Shown here in pieces: positions 54,575 through 64,000 of a DNA stretch of 64,000 nucleotides (its first letter is position 1; every line of letters starts with the position of its first letter). Position numbers and translations under genes: made by a program. Location: positions 124,001 to 188,000 of the forward strand of contig NZ_JAFKCZ010000007.1 of NCBI RefSeq assembly GCF_017255185.1, in the 5' to 3' direction. The stretch comes from Parahaliea mediterranea. GTDB taxonomy: Bacteria > Pseudomonadota > Gammaproteobacteria > Pseudomonadales > Halieaceae. The notes beneath the pieces are model-generated. The model did no database searches. It had not been told where the DNA came from and saw nothing but the letters and a program-made list of their open reading frames with translations.

Positions 54575-55807
54575 ATGCCCACACAGGATCCCATCGAAGC
54601 CCTGGCGGCGGTACGACACGAGTTCGGTGAACACGGCGGCGTCAACATGTCGATCGAAACCAGCGCCACCTACACGGTGCTGGACCCCGCCACCATGCCG
54701 GACATCTTCTCCGGCCGCGCCGGGCCCGAAACCGGCGGCTGCTATCTCTACGGACGCCACTTCAACCCCACCGTCTACCAGCTCGGGCGGCAGCTCGCCG
54801 CCCTGGAGGGCACCGAGGCCGCCTACTGCAGCGCCAGCGGCATGGGGGCGATCTCCGCGGTGATCTTCGCCCTGTGCGGCGCCGGCGATCACGTGGTGGC
54901 GGGGAACGCCATCTACGGCGGCACCTGGGCGCTACTGAACGACTTCATGCCCGCCAAAACCGGGGTGACCACCAGCTTCGTCGATGCCCACGACAGCGCC
55001 GCGGTGCGCGACGCGATCACCGACAAAACACGGCTGATCTACGTCGAAAGCCTGTCCAACCCGACGCTGCGGATCGCCGATATTCCCAGCCTGGCAGCCG
55101 TGGCCCGGGAGGCGGGCATTCCCCTGGTGGTGGACAATACCTTCGCGCCCATGGTGTTGAGCCCCACGCGGCTCGGCGCCGATATCGTGGTGCACAGCCT
55201 CACCAAATTCATCGGCGGCGCCTCCGACCTGATCGGCGGGGCGGTCTGCGCCAGCCGCGACTTTATCGGCCAACTGATGGACCTGCACACCGGGCCGCTG
55301 ATGATCCTGGGGCCGACCATGGACCCGCGCGTTGCCGCCGCGATCAGCCTGCGGCTGCCCCACCTGGCGCTGCGCATGGCCGCGCACGGCGAACGCTGCC
55401 TGCTGCTGGCGCAGCGGGCCCAGGCCCTGGGGGTTGCGGTGACCTACCCGGGCCTGGAGAGCCACCCCGACCACACCCTCGCCAGAGCGCTGAAACACCC
55501 CGAACTGGGTTTCGGCGGCCTGCTGACCATCGACGCGGGCAGCGCGGAGCGGGCGGCGGCCCTGGTGGAAACCCTGCAGAACGACGAGGACTTCGGCTAT
55601 ATCGCCGTCAGCCTCGGGTATTTCGATACCTTGATGTCCTGCTCGGCCTCCAGCACCTCCAGTGAAATGCCCGACGACGCGCTGGCCGCGGCGGCTATCG
55701 GCCCCGGCCTCGTGCGGCTGGCCATCGGCTATACCGGCAGTGCCGAGCAGCGCTGGCGGCAGCTGGAGAACGCCCTGCGTCGCTGCGGTCTCGCGAGGCC
55801 CGGCTAG
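54575..55807 (+). CDS. Methionine gamma-lyase-like PLP enzyme (Cys/Met metabolism family)
   Basis: 410 aa. Fold type I PLP enzyme. Active-site Lys in HSLTKFIGGASDLIGG near residue 215, PLP-phosphate-binding segment (AAYCSASGMGAISAVIFALC) and the family tail (GYTGSAEQRWRQLENAL). The likely reaction is release of methanethiol and 2-oxobutyrate from Met, but cystathionine enzymes share these motifs, so the substrate is open. AAGGAGGT at 54561-54568 is an ideal ribosome binding site for the ATG at 54575. Paired with the divergent Lrp-type gene. Confidence 0.9.
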   Translation: MPTQDPIEALAAVRHEFGEHGGVNMSIETSATYTVLDPATMPDIFSGRAGPETGGCYLYGRHFNPTVYQLGRQLAALEGTEAAYCSASGMGAISAVIFALCGAGDHVVAGNAIYGGTWALLNDFMPAKTGVTTSFVDAHDSAAVRDAITDKTRLIYVESLSNPTLRIADIPSLAAVAREAGIPLVVDNTFAPMVLSPTRLGADIVVHSLTKFIGGASDLIGGAVCASRDFIGQLMDLHTGPLMILGPTMDPRVAAAISLRLPHLALRMAAHGERCLLLAQRAQALGVAVTYPGLESHPDHTLARALKHPELGFGGLLTIDAGSAERAAALVETLQNDEDFGYIAVSLGYFDTLMSCSASSTSSEMPDDALAAAAIGPGLVRLAIGYTGSAEQRWRQLENALRRCGLARPG

Positions 55808-55964
55808 CGCGCCAGCACGGTGGGCGGCGAGGTGGTTTTTGGCCCCCGCCCATGCCACACTCCACATTATAAGTTGTTTAAATTCAGCCAGTTAAGGCGA
55901 GCATGGCGATGCAGAGAGTGCGGGCCGACAATGCGGGGCCCGTTCGCTCCACCACCGACACAAG

Positions 55965-55986
55965 AAACCGCCCTAAGGGCGGTTTT
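55965..55986 (+). terminator. Rho-independent terminator downstream of the PLP enzyme
   Basis: AAACCGCCC-TAA-GGGCGGTTT followed by further T: a 9-bp stem with a T tract on the plus strand, 158 nt after the lyase stop. The mirror A tract lets it work on both strands. Confidence 0.8.
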
Positions 55987-56293
55987 CTGGAATACGGGCT
56001 TCCAGAATGGATACAGGAAACCCGCCATAGCCAGCACGACGGCACTCGAGTGGTCGCCTGTGGCCGCGCTGTATGGCTTCTATAGTGACTTTTCCCTCAA
56101 GATGCCCAAGACAGCGCTCTAGCGGGGATGGCCAGTACCAGAATGTCCGTCTGCCCTGACGCTTAGTGGGCTTTAGTGAAAATACCTACGAACTTAGTGG
56201 CACTTTTTACTAATTCTCGCGGAGCGGCCTCCCACGCCCCCACGTCTGCAACTGCAGGCGGGTCAAAACGGATTATCAAACCTGCGCCCAATG

Positions 56294-56322
56294 TTGACTG
56301 AGCATCATATATGAGTAATATT
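56294..56322 (+). promoter_or_regulatory. Putative hipBA promoter
   Basis: TTGACT (56294-56299), 17-nt spacer, AATATT (56317-56322). The left arm of the inverted repeat lies in the spacer, as expected for repression by HipB. Confidence 0.45.
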
Positions 56323-56353
56323 CAGCTTATATTGGATAAATTACTCATATATG
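56306..56353. repeat. Perfect 14-bp inverted repeat, probable HipB operator
   Basis: CATATATGAGTAAT at 56306-56319 and its exact complement ATTACTCATATATG at 56340-56353, with 20 nt between. The right arm includes the ATG at 56351. Sequence differs from the E. coli hip operator (TATCC-N8-GGATA), but position and symmetry suit a dimeric XRE repressor. Confidence 0.75.
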
Positions 56354-56605
56354 GGCAGTTCAGGCAAAGTGATGAGGCCAAAGTTGGGCGACAACCTACT
56401 GGACTCACGTAAACGTAAGTTTCCGGGAGACACCCAGGCTGCGTTTGCCAAGCGGATCGGGGTTGGTCGAGCGACACTTCAGCGCATGGAGGCGGGCGAT
56501 CTCAGTGTCTCCATGGACAAATATTTCGCCGCAGCGACAGTTCTCGGCCTCGAATTCAAGTTTGATGACCTTCTCAAAACCGACGTGAGCCTGTTCGATG
56601 AGTAA
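56351..56605 (+). CDS. hipB: HipB-like antitoxin, XRE family repressor
   Basis: 84 aa. One helix-turn-helix (TQAAFAKRIGVGRATLQRMEAGDLSVSMDKYFAAATVLGL). In hipBA systems the antitoxin binds the operator as a dimer and holds HipA inactive. A second in-frame ATG at 56372 (MRPKLGDN) has AGG 8 nt upstream and lies clear of the operator arm, so it may be the true start. Overlaps hipA by 8 nt. Confidence 0.88.
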   Translation: MGSSGKVMRPKLGDNLLDSRKRKFPGDTQAAFAKRIGVGRATLQRMEAGDLSVSMDKYFAAATVLGLEFKFDDLLKTDVSLFDE

Positions 56606-57854
56606 GCGGGCCAACTATGACGTCTACACCTCCCTTCCGACCATTGGTGTTATGAAGACGGGGGAATTGGTCATTGTCGATCAGGACGGCATCACCCAAC
56701 GCTGCGCTTTTCGCTACACACCAGAATATCTGGCCACCCAGGGTTCCATTGCGCTGGACCCGGTGGCGTTGCCCCTCGGTGACCAGAACGAGTTTGACTT
56801 CGATTGTTCTGGCGGACGACCGGCATTACTTGATGACTACCTTCCGGACGATTGGGGGCGGAAAGTACTGACCCAACTCGCACTCTTTCGCGATAAAAGG
56901 CGCCTGAGTTTCAGAAGTGTCATCGACACCTTGGACATGTTGGAGGGTTCTGTTATCGGAGCCCTGTCCATCGTCCCAAAGGGAGAGGAGCCCTCTTTCA
57001 CACTGGGCGCCAGCATCGATCGGCTACGCGACGCGGAATCTGCTGCCCAACACGTCGACGCGATAGACCAGAACACCGCGAACATTGATCATTTCTCCCT
57101 GCTTCACCTCGCGAATCATGGTTCGGGCGTGGGCGGTGCCAGGCCCAAAGCGCTCATTTACGACCGGGATCACCCCTTTTTAGCGAAATTCAATCGAATA
57201 TCTGGCGCAGACCGGGATCTTTACAACAATGCGCGCGTGGAACTCGCTTGCTTATCCATGGCAAAGGAAGCAGGGATCGACTGCTTCGGTGGAAGAGTCG
57301 AGCCCGGCATTAACGGCAGAGAGGTGCTGCTACTGGAACGGTTCGACGTGAACGAGGATGCATCGAGAAACCACCTGATTACTATCAACGGCCTTCTCAA
57401 AATCCAGCGTAACCAATCTGACCTGGGTGAGGCATTCTCGTACGACCATATCTACCGAGTCCTGCAAAAGCACTCCGTTGCTATCGAGCATGATCTGAAG
57501 CAGCTGCTCCTGAGGATGCTGTTTAACCGTTCCATCAATAACGTTGATGACCATGAGAGGAACTTCAGTCTGATCAACAGGGGGCAGGGATACAGGCTAT
57601 CTCCGGCCTACGATATGGTGCCCTCCCTGACCACCGGCGCTTACCATGCTGCGGCGTTCGGCTATCGTCCTTATCCACCAACACCTGCTGAGGCAGTAAA
57701 AGAAAAGAAAATCTTCGGGCTTAATCGCGCGGAAATTCGGGACTGTGCAGAGCAGGTACGACACGCCCTGGCGGACTGGTCGATGCACGCGGAGCATGCT
57801 GGTGTGTCGGAGCAGGAGACTGACCTGGTGGCAAAGGCCTTCCACAATCAGTAA
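56598..57854 (+). CDS. hipA: HipA-like serine/threonine kinase toxin
   Basis: 418 aa. HipA N-terminal subdomain (about 12-120, ending LPDDWGRKVL), then the kinase: Gly-rich loop HGSGVGGARPKAL near 175, AKFN with the ATP-binding Lys near 200, ERFD, the catalytic NNVDDHERNFSL near 313, and SPAYDMVPS (metal-binding Asp). HipA kinases phosphorylate aminoacyl-tRNA synthetases or related targets and cause growth arrest. In the loop the serine that autophosphorylates in E. coli aligns with Gly, with a Ser next to it. Lower GC than the core genes. Confidence 0.93.
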   Translation: MSKRANYDVYTSLPTIGVMKTGELVIVDQDGITQRCAFRYTPEYLATQGSIALDPVALPLGDQNEFDFDCSGGRPALLDDYLPDDWGRKVLTQLALFRDKRRLSFRSVIDTLDMLEGSVIGALSIVPKGEEPSFTLGASIDRLRDAESAAQHVDAIDQNTANIDHFSLLHLANHGSGVGGARPKALIYDRDHPFLAKFNRISGADRDLYNNARVELACLSMAKEAGIDCFGGRVEPGINGREVLLLERFDVNEDASRNHLITINGLLKIQRNQSDLGEAFSYDHIYRVLQKHSVAIEHDLKQLLLRMLFNRSINNVDDHERNFSLINRGQGYRLSPAYDMVPSLTTGAYHAAAFGYRPYPPTPAEAVKEKKIFGLNRAEIRDCAEQVRHALADWSMHAEHAGVSEQETDLVAKAFHNQ

Positions 57855-58179
57855 AGAGAATGGATTTAAGCGCTCAATCTAACCCACCCTTCACTGACGC
57901 AGCAATAGCTTGCACGCTGCCCTCGTCCGTGTACCGAGTAGTGGCACTATGCCAAGGCAATTGACGTCCAACATCTGTTCAACCCAGTCCTTTCATTCAA
58001 CAGTACAGCTTTCGGCTGAGCGGGGGGAGTGCACCGGTACCACATGATTACCGTGCGAGGCGCCCACAACCCATGTGCATACCGTCTCCGACTTCTGTAG
58101 TAAGCTCCCCCGAAAATGATCACGCTTTCGGCGCCAGTTTGATCAATTTTCAAGCAATCGCTGTACCTGGAACCAGTCA
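57855..58179. other. Intergenic region between hipA and hsdM
   Basis: 325 nt with no supported gene and a GC near 50 percent. It presumably carries the hsd promoter. A short CGAAA/TTTCG inverted repeat (about 58112-58132) and TTGATCAATTTTC lie close to the hsdM start. I cannot assign a promoter with confidence. Confidence 0.5.
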
Positions 58180-59940
58180 ATGAGCCAAACAATCACCCTC
58201 CAACAGCTTGAGTCCTTCCTCTGGGAAGCGGCCGACATCCTGCGCGGCAACATGGATGCTTCGGAGTACAAGGACTACATCTTCGGCATGATGTTTCTCA
58301 AGCGCCTTTCGGATGCCTTCGAGGAGGCCCAGGAAGGCGTGGTCCGCTACTACCTGGACAAGGGTAAATCCGAAGGTGAGGCGCGAGAGCTGGCAAACGA
58401 TGAGGACGAGTACGACAAGACCTTCTACATCCCGCCCGTGGCCCGCTGGGGGGCGCTGAAGGACCTCAAGCACGACATCGGCTCGGAACTGAACACCGCC
58501 ACCGAGGCCATCGAGGAGTACAACCCCAGCCTGGAAGGCGTGCTGGTCTCCATCGACTTCAACATCAAGAACAAGCTGTCGGACAAGAAGCTGCGCGACC
58601 TGCTGAGCCACTTCAGCCGCTACCGCCTGCGCAATGCCGACTTCGAGCGCCCGGACCTGCTGGGTACCGCCTACGAATACCTGATCAAGATGTTCGCCGA
58701 CAGCGCCGGCAAGAAGGGCGGCGAGTTCTACACGCCCTCAGAGGTGGTGCAGCTGCTGGTGTCCCTGCTCAAGCCCCACGCCGGGATGCGGATATACGAT
58801 CCAACCATTGGGTCGGGCGGGATGCTGGTACAGACCCGCAACTACCTGGCCACCCACGGCGAAAACCCCGCCAACCTGTCCCTGTTCGGGCAGGAGATGA
58901 ACCTGAACACCTGGGCCATCTGCAAGATGAACATGTTCCTGCACGGGGTCTACAGTGCGGACATCCAGAAAGGCGATACCCTGCGCGAGCCCCAGCACAC
59001 CCAGCACGGGGAGCTGATGACCTTTGACCGGGTGATCGCCAATCCCCCTTTCAGCCTGAAGAAGTGGGGCAAAGAGGAAGCCGACAGCGATGCCTATGGC
59101 CGCTTCCCCTATGGCACCCCGCCCAAGGACGCGGGGGACCTGGCCTTCGTTCAGCACATGATCGCCAGCCTGAACGCCGAGGGCATGATGGGCGTGGTCA
59201 TGCCCCACGGGGTGCTGTTCCGGGGCTCCAGCGAGAAGGCCATCCGCCAGGGCATTCTGAATAATGACCTGCTGGAGGCCGTGGTGGGCCTGCCTGCCGC
59301 GCTGTTCTACGGCACCGGCATTCCCGCCTGCCTGTTGATCATCAACAAGCAGAAGCCTGCTGAGCGTAAGGGCAAGGTGCTGTTTATCAATGGCGAGCTG
59401 GATTTCGAGGAAGGCAAGAACCAGAACAAGCTGCGCCAGCAGGACATCGAGAAGATCGTCCAGACCTTTGATGGCTACACCGAGGTCAAGCGGTATTCCA
59501 GGGTCGTCAGCCTGGAGGAGATCGCGGAGAACGACTACAACTTGAACATCCGTCGCTACGCCGACACCAGCCCGCCGCCGGAGATCTTCGACGTGCGCGC
59601 CATCCTGCACGGCGGCATCCCGGTGCGGGAAGTGGAGAGCGAGTATATCCGGGAAGAAATCCTAGAGGACTTCGATGTATCCACGGTGTTCGTTGCGCGG
59701 GATGCCGACTACTACGACTTCCGTCCCCAGATTGACAGTAAAGAGAAGATTCGGGAATGGGTCGAACGCCATCACCCGACCGCCATGGATGGCGGAAGTG
59801 CCGATAATGCAGGAGCAATTATCGGCCAACTGGAACGTTGGTGGGAAAAGTACCGGGTGTCGCTGCACGAGCTGGATGCGCAGGTGGCTGAGGCCGGGAA
59901 TGTTATGAAGGGTTATCTGAAGGAGCTGGGTTATGAGTGA
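58180..59940 (+). CDS. hsdM: Type I restriction-modification methyltransferase subunit
   Basis: 586 aa. Adenine-N6 methyltransferase of the M2S complex. N-terminal helical domain ([43 protein letters not shown]), SAM motif [12 protein letters not shown] near residue 207, catalytic NPPF near 288. The C-terminus is longer than usual and helical, suited to HsdS contact. GC close to the host. Overlaps hsdS by 8 nt. Confidence 0.96.
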   Translation: MSQTITLQQLESFLWEAADILRGNMDASEYKDYIFGMMFLKRLSDAFEEAQEGVVRYYLDKGKSEGEARELANDEDEYDKTFYIPPVARWGALKDLKHDIGSELNTATEAIEEYNPSLEGVLVSIDFNIKNKLSDKKLRDLLSHFSRYRLRNADFERPDLLGTAYEYLIKMFADSAGKKGGEFYTPSEVVQLLVSLLKPHAGMRIYDPTIGSGGMLVQTRNYLATHGENPANLSLFGQEMNLNTWAICKMNMFLHGVYSADIQKGDTLREPQHTQHGELMTFDRVIANPPFSLKKWGKEEADSDAYGRFPYGTPPKDAGDLAFVQHMIASLNAEGMMGVVMPHGVLFRGSSEKAIRQGILNNDLLEAVVGLPAALFYGTGIPACLLIINKQKPAERKGKVLFINGELDFEEGKNQNKLRQQDIEKIVQTFDGYTEVKRYSRVVSLEEIAENDYNLNIRRYADTSPPPEIFDVRAILHGGIPVREVESEYIREEILEDFDVSTVFVARDADYYDFRPQIDSKEKIREWVERHHPTAMDGGSADNAGAIIGQLERWWEKYRVSLHELDAQVAEAGNVMKGYLKELGYE

Positions 59941-61162
59941 AACGGTTCCTGAGGGGTGGTCATCGTCAACCATCAATGACACATGCGACGTCCTCGATTC
60001 AAAACGAATCCCAGTTAATTCGCAAGACCGCGCACTCCGTCAGGGTATTTATCCTTACTACGGTGCGAATGGCGTACAGGGCTATATCGATGACTTCATT
60101 TTTGAAGGTGAGTATGTTTTGCTGGCCGAAGATGGGGGATACTTTGACGAATGGGATTCACGTCCCATCTCTTATCTGGTTGGCGGGAAGTTTTGGGTTA
60201 ACAATCATGCCCACATCTTGAAAGCTAAAGATGGGCATGAAACCAGGTACGTACACTACAGCCTCGTTCACAAGAACATTCTCAAGCATATCAATGGTGG
60301 AACACGCTCCAAGCTGAACCAATCAGATATGCGCGAGATCGAGTATCTAACACCCCCACTCCCCGAACAAAAGAAAATCGCCGCCATCCTGACCTCCGTC
60401 GATGACGTGATCGAAAAAACACGCGCTCAGATCGACAAGCTAAAAGACCTGAAAGCCGGCATGATGCAGGAGTTGTTGACCAAGGGGATTGGGCCGGGCG
60501 GTACTCCGCATACGGAGTTCAAGGATTCGCCGGTGGGGCTGATACCAGTAGCGTGGGACGTAGATCTTCTAGACAATGTGGCTACTCGAGGCAGCGGTCA
60601 TACACCCAGCAAATCTAAACCCGAATATTGGAATGGCGGAGTAGATTGGGTGTCACTATCGGATACCAAAAACCTCGATCGTTTATACATTACATCCACT
60701 TTCAAGCAGATTAGTGCTTTGGGAGTGATGCACTCATCCGCTGTTATTCATCCGGAAGGCACAGTTGTACTTTCTCGGGATGCGGGCATTGGGAAAAGTG
60801 GAATTCTTACCAAGGAAATGGCCGTAAGTCAGCATTTCATCGTGTGGCGATGTTCTGACCAATTACATAACCACTTCCTGTATTACCTTCTTCAGTTCTG
60901 GAAGCCAAAATTCGAATCTATCGCCATAGGCAGTACAATAAAAACGATTGGATTGCCTTTCTTCAAAAATCTTTACGTTCCCATTCCGCCTTTCCCTGAG
61001 CAAGAAGTCATAGCTAATTCACTTCGGTCAATTGACCGTAGAATTTTCAGCTTGGAACGGAAGCAAAATGCCATCAATGCTACCAAGAAAGCCCTCATGC
61101 AAGACCTCCTAACCGGGAAGGTTCGCGTCAACGTCGATAACAAGGAGTCAGTTGCTGCCTGA
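59933..61162 (+). CDS. hsdS: Type I restriction-modification specificity subunit
   Basis: 409 aa. Two target recognition domains (about 1-140 and 195-355), each followed by a conserved coiled coil: [21 protein letters not shown] near 143 and [19 protein letters not shown] near 350. These determine the bipartite DNA target. GC is clearly lower in the recognition domains than in hsdM and hsdR, a sign of domain exchange. Target sequence cannot be read from the protein. Confidence 0.95.
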   Translation: MSETVPEGWSSSTINDTCDVLDSKRIPVNSQDRALRQGIYPYYGANGVQGYIDDFIFEGEYVLLAEDGGYFDEWDSRPISYLVGGKFWVNNHAHILKAKDGHETRYVHYSLVHKNILKHINGGTRSKLNQSDMREIEYLTPPLPEQKKIAAILTSVDDVIEKTRAQIDKLKDLKAGMMQELLTKGIGPGGTPHTEFKDSPVGLIPVAWDVDLLDNVATRGSGHTPSKSKPEYWNGGVDWVSLSDTKNLDRLYITSTFKQISALGVMHSSAVIHPEGTVVLSRDAGIGKSGILTKEMAVSQHFIVWRCSDQLHNHFLYYLLQFWKPKFESIAIGSTIKTIGLPFFKNLYVPIPPFPEQEVIANSLRSIDRRIFSLERKQNAINATKKALMQDLLTGKVRVNVDNKESVAA

Positions 61163-61183
61163 TTGCCAGGCAGCCAACCCATC

Positions 61184-64000
61184 ATGTTTCAGGATGAAAC
61201 CGAAAAAGTCGAACAGCCCGCCATCGCGCAGCTGAAACGCCTCGGCTGGAGCTACATGCCCGGCGCGGCACTGGCCCCGGCCCTGCCCGCAGACGGCGCA
61301 CCGACAGGCGAGCGCAGCTACTACCGCGATGTGGTGCTGGTACAGCGACTCGAAGCCACCGTGCTGCGACTAAACCCCTGGATCAGCGACGAGAACCTGC
61401 GCAAGGTCGTGCGCGAGCTCACCCACCCCAACCACGCGGGCCTGATGGAATACAACCAATCCATCCACGACTTGCTGGTGAACTACCTCTCGGTGGAGCA
61501 GGATCTGGGCAACGGTCGCAAGGGGCAGACAGTCAAGGTCATCGACTTCGATAACCCGGCCAACAACGAATTCCTCTGCACCAACCAGTTCAAGATCGAG
61601 GGCCTCAACCAGAACATCATCCCGGACATTGTCTGCTTTGTGAACGGGCTGCCCCTAGCGGTGATCGAGTGCAAGTCCCCCTACATCGCCGATGCTATCG
61701 CTGAGGGCATCAACCAGTTGCGCCGCTACGCCAATCTGCGCTTTCCCGAGAACGACGAGGGCGCCCAGAAGTTGTTCTGGTACAACCAGCTGATGGTATC
61801 CACCTGCCGGGACCAGGCGCGAGTCGGCACCATCAGCTCCAGCGCCCAACATTACGGCGACTGGAAGGATGCCTACCCCCTCACCGATGCGGCGATTGCC
61901 AGGATGTTGGAGCCTACTGAGCCACAAAGAGAAGTGCAGGATGTGGCCTCGCCCGTGTGCTATGCCGGGGAGTTCGACACGGCTCCGGCCATCAACGCCC
62001 AACAGCGCCTGCTGGCCGGCCTGTTCAACCCCGCCGCCTTCCTCGATGTCATCCAGAACTTTATCTTGTTCGAGCCGGTGGACGGTCGTCTGATCAAGAA
62101 GGTGGCACGCTACCAGCAGTACCGGGCGGTGAACAAGGTGATTCAACGCCTCAAGCAAGGCACCACGCGCAAGGAGAAGTCCGGGGTGGTCTGGCACACC
62201 CAGGGCTCCGGAAAATCCCTGACCATGGTCATGCTGGCGGTGAAGATGCGCCGCGACCCGGAGCTGCAGCAGTACAAGCTGGTCTTTGTCACCGACCGCA
62301 CCCAGTTGGACGGCCAGTTGTCCAGCACCTTCCGCGACGCCCAGAACGAAACGGTCCACAACGCCGGTTCTGTGGCCGAGCTGAAGACCCTGCTGAGCCG
62401 GGATGCCTCCGATATCGTGACCGCCATGGTGCAGAAGTTCCAGGACGCGGAAGCCGAGAACGACTTCACCGACCTGAACCCCAGCGACAAGATCATTGTG
62501 CTGGCGGACGAGGCGCACCGCACCCAGTTTGGCAACCTGGCGGCCACCATCAACGCTGCCCTGCCCAATGCCCCCAAGATCGGCTTTACCGGCACCCCTC
62601 TGCTGAAGACCCAGAAGATGGACCAGGCCTTCGGGGGCTATATCGATCAGTACCGGATCAATGAGGCGGTGGAGGACGGCGCCACCGTGCGCATCATCTA
62701 CGAGGGCCGGCGGGTACAGACCGATGTGGTGGGCGACTCCCTGGACGCCCTGTTCGACGAGTACTTTGCGGACGCCAGCGACGAGGAAAAACGGGAAATC
62801 AAGAAGAAGTACGGGGTGGAACGCGCCGTGCGCGAAGCCCCCGCCCGGATTCGCTGGGTGTGCCTAGATTTGCTCAAGCACTACCGGGAGAAGGTCCAGC
62901 CCGATGGCTTCAAGGCCATGATCGTGGTGGGCAGCCGCCACGCCGCCACGGTGTTCAAAAAGACCCTGGACGAGCTGGAGGCGCCTCTCTCCGAGGTGAT
63001 CATTTCCGGCCGCCACAACGATGAGCCGGTGTTCGCCCCCTACACTGACGCCAAAGAGCACAAGAAAGCCATCAAGGATTTCGTTGATCCCCAGGGCGCC
63101 ACCACCTTTGTAATCGTCAAAGACATGCTGCTGACTGGCTTCGATGCCCCCATTGCCCAGGTGATGTATATCGACCGGGGCCTGAAGGATCACACCCTGA
63201 TGCAAGCGATTGCCCGGGTGAACCGCAACTACAAAGGCAAGGCCTGTGGCTACGTGGTGGACTACTACGGCCTCTCGGACCACCTCACCGAGGCCCTGGA
63301 GCAGTTCAGTAGCGATGACGTAGAAGGCACTTTCTACACCCTGAAGGACGAGATCCCCCGCCTGAAGGCGGCCCACACCCGCGTTGCCGTAATCTTCGGC
63401 AATGTGAAGAGCTCCGACATCGACGATTACGTGCTGGCACTAAAGGACGAGGACATCCGCCAGCAGTTCGAAATAGCCTTCAAGGCCTTCGCCAAACAGA
63501 TGAACGTGATCCTGCCGGATGTGGCCGCCAAGCCTTTCATCCCGGACCTGAAACTGTGGGGCAAAGTCCAGAACGCCGCCCGCAACCGCTATCGCGATCC
63601 CGGCCTGAACATCAGCGACGCCGGCGCCAAGGTCCGCAAGCTGGTGGACGAGCATATTATCAGTACCGGGGTAGATCCCAAGATTCCCCCGGTGGATCTG
63701 ATGGCGGCCAACTTCCGGGAAACCGTGGAGCAGATCAAGTCCCCGGAATCCCGCGCCTCGGAGATCGAGAGCGCCATCAAGCACCACATTACGGTCAACC
63801 TGGACGATGACCCCGAGTACTACAAGTCCCTGAGCCTGCGCCTGCGGGACATCATCGAGAAGACCAACGGCAAGTGGGACCAGCAGCTGGAACTGCTGCT
63901 GCAGATGGTCAGCAACCTCGAAGCCGAGCGCAAGCAGGCCGCCAACGACCTGGGACTGAGCGAGACCGAGTTCGCCTTTTACAACATCCTGATGGCCGAG
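61184..64000 (+). CDS. hsdR: Type I restriction endonuclease subunit (partial, runs off the right edge)
   Basis: 939 codons visible from the ATG at 61184. Nuclease domain with the D-(x)n-E-x-K signature (PDIVCFVNGLPLAVIECKSP near 145-163), then a superfamily 2 translocase: Walker A HTQGSGKS near 340, VTDRTQLD, DEAH near 442, and TGTPLL. A C-terminal helical part follows. HsdR with M2S cleaves unmodified DNA at a distance after translocation. Start 22 nt after the hsdS stop. Stop codon lies beyond the window. Confidence 0.95.
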   Translation, partial: MFQDETEKVEQPAIAQLKRLGWSYMPGAALAPALPADGAPTGERSYYRDVVLVQRLEATVLRLNPWISDENLRKVVRELTHPNHAGLMEYNQSIHDLLVNYLSVEQDLGNGRKGQTVKVIDFDNPANNEFLCTNQFKIEGLNQNIIPDIVCFVNGLPLAVIECKSPYIADAIAEGINQLRRYANLRFPENDEGAQKLFWYNQLMVSTCRDQARVGTISSSAQHYGDWKDAYPLTDAAIARMLEPTEPQREVQDVASPVCYAGEFDTAPAINAQQRLLAGLFNPAAFLDVIQNFILFEPVDGRLIKKVARYQQYRAVNKVIQRLKQGTTRKEKSGVVWHTQGSGKSLTMVMLAVKMRRDPELQQYKLVFVTDRTQLDGQLSSTFRDAQNETVHNAGSVAELKTLLSRDASDIVTAMVQKFQDAEAENDFTDLNPSDKIIVLADEAHRTQFGNLAATINAALPNAPKIGFTGTPLLKTQKMDQAFGGYIDQYRINEAVEDGATVRIIYEGRRVQTDVVGDSLDALFDEYFADASDEEKREIKKKYGVERAVREAPARIRWVCLDLLKHYREKVQPDGFKAMIVVGSRHAATVFKKTLDELEAPLSEVIISGRHNDEPVFAPYTDAKEHKKAIKDFVDPQGATTFVIVKDMLLTGFDAPIAQVMYIDRGLKDHTLMQAIARVNRNYKGKACGYVVDYYGLSDHLTEALEQFSSDDVEGTFYTLKDEIPRLKAAHTRVAVIFGNVKSSDIDDYVLALKDEDIRQQFEIAFKAFAKQMNVILPDVAAKPFIPDLKLWGKVQNAARNRYRDPGLNISDAGAKVRKLVDEHIISTGVDPKIPPVDLMAANFRETVEQIKSPESRASEIESAIKHHITVNLDDDPEYYKSLSLRLRDIIEKTNGKWDQQLELLLQMVSNLEAERKQAANDLGLSETEFAFYNILMAE

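Larger units (their letters stand above)
55808..56350. other. Intergenic region at the left end of the accessory island
   Basis: 543 nt without a convincing gene. It holds a strong terminator (55965-55986), an AT-richer stretch with two direct CTTAGTGG motifs (near 56162 and 56190), and the hipBA promoter. Short open frames here have no recognisable content. GC falls visibly from about 56000 onward, marking the change from core to accessory DNA. I saw no tRNA gene or clear attachment site. Confidence 0.6.

Noticed and set aside
55920-55960. Possible tRNA 3' end (GTTCG...CCACCA-like text) as an attachment site
   Set aside because: The T-arm stem does not pair and no cloverleaf can be built upstream. 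A tRNA-anchored island border is therefore not supported.

Overview
The window is chromosomal DNA of a high-GC, Gram-negative gammaproteobacterium. Support comes from lipid A acyltransferase, TonB-like and Pil-Chp genes, and from a core block of the kind found near the origin in Pseudomonadales/Cellvibrionales (aroE, hemF, tsaC, purE, dprA, LysM, def, fmt, rsmB, trkA, trkH, then glyQS). A marine aerobic relative of Halieaceae, Microbulbiferaceae or Spongiibacteraceae fits, but the genus cannot be fixed from sequence alone.

Layout. 1-3867 (minus): terminal oxidase operon ctaC-ctaD-ctaG-ctaE, in which subunit II carries a cytochrome c domain. 4163-7084: MATE exporter, an unknown protein, YheV-type zinc ribbon and gamma-carbonic anhydrase. 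7104-7236: a small inverted/direct repeat cluster. 7281-12575 (minus): aroE, hemF, tsaC, purE, dprA and a LysM protein. 12779-18498 (plus): def-fmt-rsmB and trkA-trkH. 18554-20246 (minus): djlA and lpxL. 20447-23478: glyQS. 23532-27688: LysR regulator with divergent EamA exporter, and a YdeP/FdhF-like molybdoenzyme. 27816-32025: rmuC, a tiny Asp/Lys repeat protein, a TonB-like fusion and small unknowns.

32291-47639 (minus) is a type IV pilus Chp chemosensory locus. One run is pilG-pilI-pilJ-pilK-chpA(N)-chpA(C)-chpC-unknown. It is preceded, behind a terminator, by a separate three-gene operon: a degenerate sigma-54-activator-like AAA+ protein, an HTH-like protein and chpB. ChpA is split into two independently initiated genes (816 + 1789 aa), pilH is absent, and the large half carries long acidic linkers with 15-bp minisatellites. 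This locus is the most unusual system in the window.

47848-55807 looks like nutrient scavenging: a secreted ExeM/NucH-type nuclease, a serine hydrolase, a PhoD-like phosphatase, and a PLP-dependent sulfur amino acid lyase divergent from an Lrp-type regulator. 55808-64000 is an accessory island of lower and mosaic GC: a hipBA toxin-antitoxin pair with a perfect 14-bp inverted repeat at its promoter, then a type I restriction-modification system hsdM-hsdS-hsdR, with hsdR running off the right edge.

The left (ctaE) and right (hsdR) genes are truncated by the window. I saw no rRNA, tRNA, CRISPR array or transposase.
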